Source: a virus
DNA length: 25,310 nt
IMG/VR virus record: IMGVR_UViG_3300030333_003166
Location: 1 to 25,310 of that record
Reading direction: 5' to 3' (one strand)
Part shown: positions 1 to 4,003 of the stretch, one piece after another
Layout of the letters: each line of letters starts with the position of its first letter
How positions within the stretch are numbered: the first letter of the stretch is position 1
Notes under the pieces: generated by a model
The model's database searches: none
Told to the model about the DNA's origin: nothing
Seen by the model: only the letters and a program-made list of their open reading frames with translations
Translations under genes and position numbers: made by a program

Positions 1-18
1 TTGGCACGATTCTTGCAT
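1..18 (+). promoter_or_regulatory. sigma-54 (RpoN) -24/-12 promoter match, copy 1
   Basis: TTGGCACGATTCTTGCAT matches the published RpoN consensus YTGGCACG-N4-TTGCW at every defined position, with the invariant GG and GC at the required spacing. It starts on the first base of the window, so upstream activator sites, if any, are not visible. Confidence 0.65.
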
Positions 19-54
19 AAAGCTAAACATGAGAATAACTAATGTATTCTAAAG

Positions 55-72
55 TTGGCATGGTTCTTGCAT
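55..72 (+). promoter_or_regulatory. sigma-54 (RpoN) -24/-12 promoter match, copy 2
   Basis: TTGGCATGGTTCTTGCAT differs from the RpoN consensus only by T for C after GGCA. Spacing of the GG and GC elements is the same as in copy 1, whose start lies 54 bases upstream. Confidence 0.65.
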
Positions 73-105
73 TGGTTCAAAAAGTTTTTCATAAGTCAAC
101 AAAAG

Positions 106-123
106 TTGGCATGAATCTTGCAT
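106..123 (+). promoter_or_regulatory. sigma-54 (RpoN) -24/-12 promoter match, copy 3
   Basis: TTGGCATGAATCTTGCAT carries the same single departure from consensus as copy 2. The variable N4 positions differ between copies while the -24 and -12 elements do not, which is the pattern expected for real sigma-54 sites. Confidence 0.65.
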
Positions 124-130
124 AAGAAAC

Positions 131-148
131 TTGGCATGGTTCTTGCAT
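131..148 (+). promoter_or_regulatory. sigma-54 (RpoN) -24/-12 promoter match, copy 4
   Basis: TTGGCATGGTTCTTGCAT is identical to copy 2 and is the promoter match closest to the first gene. Transcription would begin near 158-160, leaving a leader of about 140 bases before the start codon at 298. Confidence 0.65.
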
Positions 149-297
149 TATGCAAATGTTGTGCCAAAGTAAACAAAAGTAAACAAAAGAAAACGTGAAT
201 ATTCACAAAGAAAAAATAAATAAAAAAGTTGACATGTGTGTGTCTACCTGGCATCCTATACACAAGTTAAACAAAGTAAACAAAGGAGCATTAAAAA
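149..297. promoter_or_regulatory. A-rich non-coding leader upstream of the first gene
   Basis: No ORF is supported here. The stretch holds short direct repeats of AAAGTAAAC (166-174, 176-184, 274-281 with flanks), a poly-purine run, a perfect 12-bp palindrome at 195-206 and an isolated TTGACA at 229-234 with no convincing -10 at 16-18 bases. A strong Shine-Dalgarno, AAAGGAG at 282-288, serves the gene at 298. The composition would also suit an AT-rich unwinding or origin region, but nothing proves that. Confidence 0.5.
195..206. promoter_or_regulatory. perfect palindrome, candidate operator
   Basis: GTGAATATTCAC reads identically on both strands (six-base arms, no spacer). It lies downstream of the four sigma-54 matches and upstream of the first gene, where a dimeric repressor or activator could act. 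No regulator gene was identified in the window. Confidence 0.35.
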
Positions 298-552
298 ATG
301 GACGTTATATTTTACGACAAACTTGCTTCAAAAGGTTTTTGGGGAATTCAAGATTCTGACAATGTAGGGACAAACATTGGATCGATCAAGAAAAAAAAGG
401 GGGGTGTTTTTTTGGTCAGTTTTAAGAGTCACACGTTTCCGCACCCAACTGGAAACAGAATTGTTAAAAAAGGATTCATGGTTAACTGTTTAAGTTTTAA
501 AAGTCTGGAACATGCAAAAGCATTTGCAATTAATCAACTAACTGGAAAATAA
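298..552 (+). CDS. hypothetical early phage protein (84 aa)
   Basis: I do not recognise a family. The start is set by AAAGGAG nine bases upstream of the ATG. The product is basic and has a KKKK stretch near residue 31-34, followed by a beta-rich middle (GVFLVSF) and a Lys-rich end; no membrane segment or signal peptide is visible. It is the first gene after the sigma-54-like array, so it is expected to be among the earliest transcribed genes. Small unknown genes in this position of phage genomes often act on host functions, but nothing in the sequence shows that here. Confidence 0.75.
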   Translation: MDVIFYDKLASKGFWGIQDSDNVGTNIGSIKKKKGGVFLVSFKSHTFPHPTGNRIVKKGFMVNCLSFKSLEHAKAFAINQLTGK

Positions 553-568
553 AAAGGAGTACTAAACA

Positions 569-793
569 ATGGAAATACTAACAAAAGACTGCGTTAAATG
601 TGTAAGAGGTAAAAATTCATACAATGGAAATCCTAGATATATATTTACGTTTTCAGATGAATCAGAAGTCAAAACAGAATCGGATTCCATGTTTGTGTAT
701 GGTCTAGCACCTTGCGACCATTATGAAAACAAAACTATAACTTTTAAATGTGCTTTTAATCACATCATGACTGATTTAATAGAGGAGCTTTAA
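569..793 (+). CDS. hypothetical small protein (74 aa)
   Basis: Unknown function. AAGGAG at 553-558 precedes the ATG. The product has a CVKC pair near residue 8-11 plus two later cysteines (about 49 and 60). Paired cysteines could bind a metal, but the spacing does not match a zinc ribbon I can name. The central segment reads as a beta-hairpin (YIFTFSDESEVKTES). It ends in EEL, and its last codons contain the Shine-Dalgarno for the next gene. Confidence 0.7.
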   Translation: MEILTKDCVKCVRGKNSYNGNPRYIFTFSDESEVKTESDSMFVYGLAPCDHYENKTITFKCAFNHIMTDLIEEL

Positions 794-800
794 AAAATGG
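782..800 (+). repeat. gene-junction motif, divergent copy
   Basis: GAGGAGCTTTAAAAAATGG joins the end of the 74-aa gene (EEL stop) to the next start. It is a diverged version of the junctions at 1043, 1336 and 1548, in which the Shine-Dalgarno is written inside the last codons of the upstream gene. Confidence 0.55.
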
Positions 801-1054
801 AAAACTTAAAACTTAAATCAATAGCAAAGAATCAAACAGAAGTCACCTTGAACGACGAAACAACGGTATTCTTTAGCTATGAAACACCAGTAGCGGCAAA
901 GTTGTCTACGGGGGTCACCGTCCGGACTTCAAAAAAATGGAGTCCAACCACTACCAGGCACATTAATAAGTGGTTAGAATCTCGAAATGTAGAGAAAAAT
1001 GAAGCTATAGAATTAAGTCAGGATTTTTTTAACAATTTACTAAAGGAGTGCTAA
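797..1054 (+). CDS. DUF8033-like small phage protein (85 aa)
   Basis: The pattern IAKNQTEVTL...FFSYETPVAA and the downstream WSPTTTRHINKW resembles a family of small proteins common in marine phages (DUF8033-type), whose function is unknown. The assignment rests on remembered sequence patterns, not on a search. GAGGAG at 782-787 lies nine bases before the ATG and overlaps the end of the preceding gene, so translation is probably coupled. The protein ends in KEC; those last codons contain the ribosome binding site for the next gene. Confidence 0.75.
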   Translation: MENLKLKSIAKNQTEVTLNDETTVFFSYETPVAAKLSTGVTVRTSKKWSPTTTRHINKWLESRNVEKNEAIELSQDFFNNLLKEC

Positions 1055-1060
1055 AAATGG
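1043..1060 (+). repeat. gene-junction motif, copy 1
   Basis: AAGGAGTGCTAAAAATGG joins two genes. It encodes the last residues EC and the stop codon of the upstream gene, provides the Shine-Dalgarno and ends in the next start codon. The copies at 1336-1353 and 1548-1565 are nearly identical. Confidence 0.6.
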
Positions 1061-1347
1061 ATAAGTATGTAGTGGTAAAGGTTCGCAAAAATGTCGATGG
1101 AAAAAGAGACTATCTACAGGTGGACTCTTGGGCCTGTGGTTCGCCAATCCTGGTAAATCAACAGGAAGCAGTCGAGACAGTTACCAGATTAAATGAGGAA
1201 GCGCACAACTCAAAAGGTTTTAAGGAAATTAATGGTGCATTTTCGATTTGCGTTGGAAGTGATAAAGCTTCGGAAGCAAAAGAGTTGGCTAGATCAATAA
1301 AATTAGTTTCAACCCTTCAATCCGCACAACTTCAAGAGGAGTGCTAA
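1057..1347 (+). CDS. hypothetical phage protein (96 aa)
   Basis: Unknown function. I take the ATG at 1057 over an in-frame GTG at 1048 because the Shine-Dalgarno AAAGGAG (1042-1048) overlaps that GTG and sits eight bases before the ATG. The N-terminus (KYVVVKVRKNVDGKRDYLQV) looks like beta strands and the rest is helical; no membrane segment is seen. It ends in LQEEC, the same three residues as the next gene's end. Confidence 0.7.
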   Translation: MDKYVVVKVRKNVDGKRDYLQVDSWACGSPILVNQQEAVETVTRLNEEAHNSKGFKEINGAFSICVGSDKASEAKELARSIKLVSTLQSAQLQEEC

Positions 1348-1353
1348 TAATGA
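1336..1353 (+). repeat. gene-junction motif, copy 2
   Basis: GAGGAGTGCTAATAATGA repeats the 1043 and 1548 junctions with one or two differences. It encodes EEC-stop and carries the next gene's ribosome binding site and start. Confidence 0.6.
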
Positions 1354-1559
1354 CATATCAACAATACAGAGAAAAGCTACGTGGCTATGGCAGACTATAT
1401 TATAGGGCTTACCATACGTTAGGGTCGCAATCATTTGCGACTAGATACTTTAGGCAAAAAAAGCGGGATTTGTGTAGCCAATACCCCGAACATGGCTATA
1501 GATATTCTTTATCGGTATTGATGCCGTCTAAATTAAAAGAATTAAAAGAGGAGTGCTAA
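1350..1559 (+). CDS. hypothetical basic Tyr/Arg-rich protein (69 aa)
   Basis: Unknown function. The ATG at 1350 is chosen over a GTG at 1341 that lies within the Shine-Dalgarno GAGGAG. The product is strongly basic and rich in Tyr and Arg (YRAYHTLGSQSFATRYFRQKKR), which fits a nucleic acid-binding or protein-binding role, but no fold is recognised. It ends in EEC and is coupled to the next gene through the repeated junction. Confidence 0.7.
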   Translation: MTYQQYREKLRGYGRLYYRAYHTLGSQSFATRYFRQKKRDLCSQYPEHGYRYSLSVLMPSKLKELKEEC

Positions 1560-1565
1560 AAATGG
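1548..1565 (+). repeat. gene-junction motif, copy 3
   Basis: GAGGAGTGCTAAAAATGG is the third copy and differs from the 1043 copy only at its first base. It encodes EEC-stop of one gene and the initiation region of the next. Confidence 0.6.
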
Positions 1566-1738
1566 ATCTTAAAACGACTAAAGGTAAAATAGATATGGAG
1601 CTTACTAATATGTTAGAAGAATTGGAGCAGGACATTGTACGCTTTAATATTCAACTTGAACGTTTGTCATGCGTTACGGACGAACCTATTCAAGTAACTG
1701 CACAAGAATCAAAGGAGGTAATACCAGGTGAATACTAG
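1562..1738 (+). CDS. hypothetical helical protein (58 aa)
   Basis: Unknown function. ATG at 1562 follows GAGGAG at 1548-1553; an in-frame GTG at 1553 lies inside the ribosome binding site and is rejected. The middle (MELTNMLEELEQDIVRFNIQLERL) has a heptad-like spacing of Leu and Ile that suggests a short coiled coil. The stop codon lies in the loop of the inverted repeat at 1720-1754. Confidence 0.65.
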   Translation: MDLKTTKGKIDMELTNMLEELEQDIVRFNIQLERLSCVTDEPIQVTAQESKEVIPGEY

Positions 1739-1754
1739 GTATTCCTGGAGTATT
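1720..1754. repeat. imperfect inverted repeat (hairpin) at a gene end
   Basis: GAATAC (1730-1735) and GTATTC (1739-1744) form a six-bp stem around the stop codon TAG as loop; flanking CCAG/CTGG and AATAC/GTATT extend it with small bulges. No T-run follows, so it is not a standard terminator. It runs into the -35 box at 1753 and includes the GGAG that would serve the micro-ORF at 1759. Confidence 0.4.
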
Positions 1755-1781
1755 TACAATGGGCACTAAACCCTGTATAAT
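1753..1781 (+). promoter_or_regulatory. sigma-70-type promoter (TTTACA-17-TATAAT)
   Basis: TTTACA (1753-1758) and a consensus TATAAT (1776-1781) are exactly 17 bases apart. Transcription would start near 1788, so this promoter would feed the genes from 1867 onward and exclude the start codon of the micro-ORF at 1759. Confidence 0.6.
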
Positions 1782-1860
1782 ATGTATTGTTTTATTTACG
1801 GTGTTATTAGTTTTGCATATTACAGAACTAATAGTTGACTTGTATCCTTACTGGAGGTAA
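1759..1860 (+). CDS. putative single-pass membrane microprotein (33 aa)
   Basis: Not covered by usual length cut-offs. ATG at 1759 is preceded by GGAG (1747-1750) at eight bases. The peptide begins MGTKPC and continues with a hydrophobic run of about 16 residues (IICIVLFTVLLVLHIT) ending near a Tyr/Trp interface, which is typical of a one-pass membrane peptide. The reading frame overlaps the sigma-70 promoter, so the two may be alternatives: a transcript from upstream could encode it, one from the local promoter could not. It may be a chance ORF. Confidence 0.4.
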   Translation: MGTKPCIICIVLFTVLLVLHITELIVDLYPYWR

Positions 1861-1866
1861 AAAAAA

Positions 1867-2034
1867 ATGAAATGTAGAATTACTGACGATGTTCGATACG
1901 ATCCAGAATACGAAGTTTTTGAGAAAGACCCATTGCTGGAGGAGGTGGACGTAATAGAAGCCTGGAAGCAGAGCCAAGAGTATTTTAATCTTAAATTTGG
2001 AGACAATAATAATGAAAATATCAACCACAGATAG
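1867..2034 (+). CDS. hypothetical acidic protein (55 aa)
   Basis: A short ORF with a strong Shine-Dalgarno (GGAGG at 1853-1857) and an ATG at 1867. The product (MKCRITDDVRYDPEYEVFEK...) is acidic in its first half, with a Trp-containing helix later. It ends by overlapping the next gene by 23 bases in another frame. No family recognised. The ribosome binding site, the preceding promoter and its place in the gene string support that it is real. Confidence 0.55.
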   Translation: MKCRITDDVRYDPEYEVFEKDPLLEEVDVIEAWKQSQEYFNLKFGDNNNENINHR

Positions 2035-2278
2035 ACAGCGTTTATTGAAGGCAACCAACAACTTAAAGGATATTCTATCAACAGCTTCGGATATGCACGA
2101 TTTATATTTATCGGACATTCCTAAGTTTGACTATGCTTTGGATGAATTTATTGACGTTTTGAAGTTTGCAGTCAGTGTAGACAAGGATGGCACAATTCGG
2201 AGTTACTCTGACTTAGTTCTACATGAAGCTAAAAACAGTTATCCAACGTACAAAAAAAAGCAGGAGGCCAACAAATGA
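2012..2278 (+). CDS. hypothetical helical protein (88 aa)
   Basis: Unknown function. ATG at 2012 is preferred over an in-frame TTG at 1997 because GGAG (1999-2002) lies nine bases before the ATG. The product is mainly helical (LLKATNNLKDILSTASDMHDLYL; FIDVLKFAVSV) and soluble. The stop codon overlaps the next start as ATGA, so the two are probably translationally coupled. Confidence 0.65.
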   Translation: MKISTTDRQRLLKATNNLKDILSTASDMHDLYLSDIPKFDYALDEFIDVLKFAVSVDKDGTIRSYSDLVLHEAKNSYPTYKKKQEANK

Positions 2279-2547
2279 GCAGTAATAACGACGATCATGC
2301 ATATAAAAAACCACTAACAGACTCAGACTTTGACGCATTAGGCGGTGAACCTGAAGTACCTGGTCCCGACAACATGAGCAGGGAGGATATGATTAACGAG
2401 CTTATTTTTCTTGAGAAGGATATAATTGCACAGAAAATAGATGAAATTAAGACCCTCTGTGAGCTTATAGAACCTTCTCTAAGAGCTAAATATGAAACCT
2501 ATAGTAACCTGGAACTTAAGGAACTTTTGTTCCCAATGGTCCACTGA
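2275..2547 (+). CDS. hypothetical acidic protein (90 aa)
   Basis: Starts within an ATGA overlap with the upstream gene, with AGGAGG-like sequence just before. The N-terminal 45 residues are acidic and Pro/Gly-containing (DSDFDALGGEPEVPGPDN), so probably disordered; the rest is helical. No known family. The stop TGA merges with the GAGGAG that serves the next gene. Confidence 0.65.
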   Translation: MSSNNDDHAYKKPLTDSDFDALGGEPEVPGPDNMSREDMINELIFLEKDIIAQKIDEIKTLCELIEPSLRAKYETYSNLELKELLFPMVH

Positions 2548-2560
2548 GGAGCTTACAGAC

Positions 2561-2713
2561 ATGATTAAGATAGAATTAGAGCTTTATACGGTAGACGGAG
2601 AACATGATGACGAAAGTTTGGTCAAAAGAGAAATATTAAGACAAATTGAACACGATATAATGGATTATAAAGTGGTGTACACAGACAGTGCACCCTCCAT
2701 TACCAGTACCTAA
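2561..2713 (+). CDS. hypothetical small protein (50 aa)
   Basis: The start is ATG 2561 after GAGGAG at 2546-2551; a longer frame beginning at 2492 would run far into the preceding gene and has no ribosome binding site. The product (MIKIELELYTVDGEHDDE...) has one beta segment and one helix, ending SAPSITST. Function unknown. Confidence 0.55.
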   Translation: MIKIELELYTVDGEHDDESLVKREILRQIEHDIMDYKVVYTDSAPSITST

Positions 2714-2735
2714 TACAACCAAGGAGGGTATGAAA

Positions 2736-2915
2736 TTGAGCAGATGTAAGGCGTGTGACAAGATCCTTGAATCGTCAGAAATGCGTAATTCCACTGAATT
2801 ATGTTGGGAATGTTTTAACATTTCTGAGGCAGTTATTAGGGATGAATACGAAACGTTTGACCTGGAGGAAGAGATTTTTGATGATGGCTTAACGATTGTT
2901 AATCCTGTAGATTAA
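2736..2915 (+). CDS. zinc-ribbon-like phage protein, TTG start (59 aa)
   Basis: The product begins MSRCKACDKIL and contains two CxxC pairs (C4/C7 and C26/C29 in CWEC), the pattern of a small zinc ribbon seen in many marine phages. I choose TTG at 2736: AGGAGG (2722-2727) is eight bases away, whereas an ATG at 2730 is only two bases from it, and relatives begin MSRCKAC. The C-terminal half is acidic. A nucleic acid- or protein-binding role is possible; no function is established. Confidence 0.7.
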   Translation: MSRCKACDKILESSEMRNSTELCWECFNISEAVIRDEYETFDLEEEIFDDGLTIVNPVD

Positions 2916-2950
2916 TTTTGTGAAATAGTTTACAGACTTTTTACTTGAAA

Positions 2951-2967
2951 TGTGGTATAATAATAGT
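2951..2967 (+). promoter_or_regulatory. extended -10 promoter upstream of the endolysin
   Basis: TGTGGTATAATAATAGT contains a consensus TATAAT (2956-2961) with the TGn extension directly before it. TTTACA at 2929-2934 is 21 bases away, too far for a normal -35, so recognition would depend on the extended -10. The same 17 bases recur exactly at 3508. Confidence 0.6.
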
Positions 2968-2991
2968 ACATAAGTTACTTTAGGAGTATTT

Positions 2992-3480
2992 ATGTTTAAA
3001 TCTTTTGTTATTATCATAATGATTAAATTAGTTTACTTTAGTAATACCTTAGTTGCTGAAATTGATGAGCAATTAGACCATGACGGATATTGTTTAGCTC
3101 AAGCAATGTACTTTGAAGCCAGGAATCAGTCTTTAGAAGGTCAAATAGCTGTAGGTTTGGTGATACTTAACCGTGTTAAGGATTCTAAATATCCTAATAC
3201 CGTGTGTTTAGTGGTTCAACAGGGTAAAAAGAAACCAAATGGAGGGTATTACTACGGTAAATGTTCCTTCAGTTACCTGTGTGACAATAGGAAACATGAG
3301 CTTCAGGACGCTAAAGCGTGGGTTCAGTCTAAACACCTGGCTTATGCTTTGATGACTGAGGAGCATCCAGATTTGACTGGTGGAGCTTTGTTTTATCATA
3401 CCAAAAACATTTTACCTTATTGGGCTAGTGCTTATAGACAGACTGTGGCAATCCAGGATCATGTTTTTTATGCAAGATAG
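2992..3480 (+). CDS. SleB-type cell wall hydrolase (endolysin) with signal peptide
   Basis: The product (162 aa) has the SleB/CwlJ hydrolase fold signature: YFEARNQSLEGQIAVGLVILNRV, then CSFSYLCD and GALFYHT. E42 in YFEAR is the likely catalytic glutamate. This family cuts peptidoglycan glycan strands. Residues 1-22 form a hydrophobic export signal with a plausible cleavage after LVA, so it may be sent out by Sec rather than released by a holin; it could also act as a signal-anchor. AGGAG precedes the ATG at 2992. It has its own promoter and sits in the replication strand, away from the membrane/lysis genes at 23-25 kb. Confidence 0.85.
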   Translation: MFKSFVIIIMIKLVYFSNTLVAEIDEQLDHDGYCLAQAMYFEARNQSLEGQIAVGLVILNRVKDSKYPNTVCLVVQQGKKKPNGGYYYGKCSFSYLCDNRKHELQDAKAWVQSKHLAYALMTEEHPDLTGGALFYHTKNILPYWASAYRQTVAIQDHVFYAR

Positions 3481-3488
3481 CAAGATAG

Positions 3489-3524
3489 TTTGCATTTAAA
3501 GCATTTATGTGGTATAATAATAGT
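3489..3524 (+). promoter_or_regulatory. extended -10 promoter downstream of the endolysin
   Basis: TTTGCA (3489-3494), an 18-base spacer and TATAAT (3513-3518) with the TGG extension. Bases 3508-3524 are identical to 2951-2967, and both copies also share ATAGTTT upstream. It would drive the SSB and replication genes. Confidence 0.6.
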
Positions 3525-3553
3525 GTAAGTTGTAAAAAAATAAGTTTAGTGGT

Positions 3554-3622
3554 ATGGTGTTGGCAGGTAGATTTAATGGTGATACTGCCGATGAATTTTA
3601 TACACGTTTAACTAACCAATAG
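3554..3622 (+). CDS. possible leader microprotein (22 aa)
   Basis: ATG at 3554 opens a 22-codon frame (MVLAGRFNGDTADEFYTRLT...) that ends just before the ribosome binding site of the SSB gene. There is no strong Shine-Dalgarno, so this is weak. Apart from this frame and the promoter, 3481-3634 shows nothing. Confidence 0.25.
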   Translation: MVLAGRFNGDTADEFYTRLTNQ

Positions 3623-3634
3623 TAGGAGAAATAT

Positions 3635-4003
3635 ATGTTAGCAACAGGTCAAGTAGCTTTTTGTCACCTTGCAAGCACTGAAATCTATGAGGGAAAGGAC
3701 ACTAATAAATGGAGTATTAGCTTAACCTTGTCGGATGAGGACGCTAAGTCTTTACAGGCAGCAGGGATAAAACTCCGGACTTATGAAGGAAAAAGCCAAC
3801 GTAAGTTTAGTAGTAAGTATCCGGTTAAGGTGGTTGATTTGAATGACCAACCTTTTGTCGGGGACATTACCAGGGGTTCAAAGGTGCGTGTTCAGTACAA
3901 ACAAGGTCCGGAACATCCTGTTCATGGTGTGAGTACTTATTTACAGCAAGCCCGTGTTTTGGAGTTGGCTGAAGATAACTCAGGAAGTGACGAAGGATTT
4001 TAA
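3635..4003 (+). CDS. single-stranded DNA-binding protein, T7 gp2.5-like
   Basis: 122 aa, following a good AGGAG site. It has an OB-fold-like strand pattern, with the segment VKVVDLNDQPFVGDITRGSKVRVQY resembling the nucleotide-binding strands of phage SSBs. The C-terminus is acidic and ends in Phe (DNSGSDEGF), the hallmark by which gp2.5-type and bacterial SSBs contact the replicative helicase and polymerase. Its stop codon directly abuts the primase-helicase start, matching the pairing of these proteins at the fork. Assignment is by tail, size and context; overall identity to T7 gp2.5 is low. Confidence 0.8.
   Translation: MLATGQVAFCHLASTEIYEGKDTNKWSISLTLSDEDAKSLQAAGIKLRTYEGKSQRKFSSKYPVKVVDLNDQPFVGDITRGSKVRVQYKQGPEHPVHGVSTYLQQARVLELAEDNSGSDEGF

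Noticed and set aside
229-262. TTGACA at 229-234 as a full sigma-70 promoter
   Set aside because: No acceptable -10 occurs 16-18 bases downstream; the nearest TATACA is 22 bases away.
1828-2118. Minus-strand ORFs over the small early genes
   Set aside because: They oppose a continuous plus-strand gene string with good ribosome binding sites and have hydrophobic, low-complexity shadows of AT-rich DNA.
2492-2560. Upstream extension of the 50-aa gene to an ATG at 2492
   Set aside because: It would overlap the previous gene by over 50 bases without a ribosome binding site; GAGGAG fits ATG 2561.
3208-3399. Minus-strand ORF inside the endolysin gene
   Set aside because: The plus-strand frame is a clear SleB hydrolase; the antisense frame has no recognisable features or start signal.
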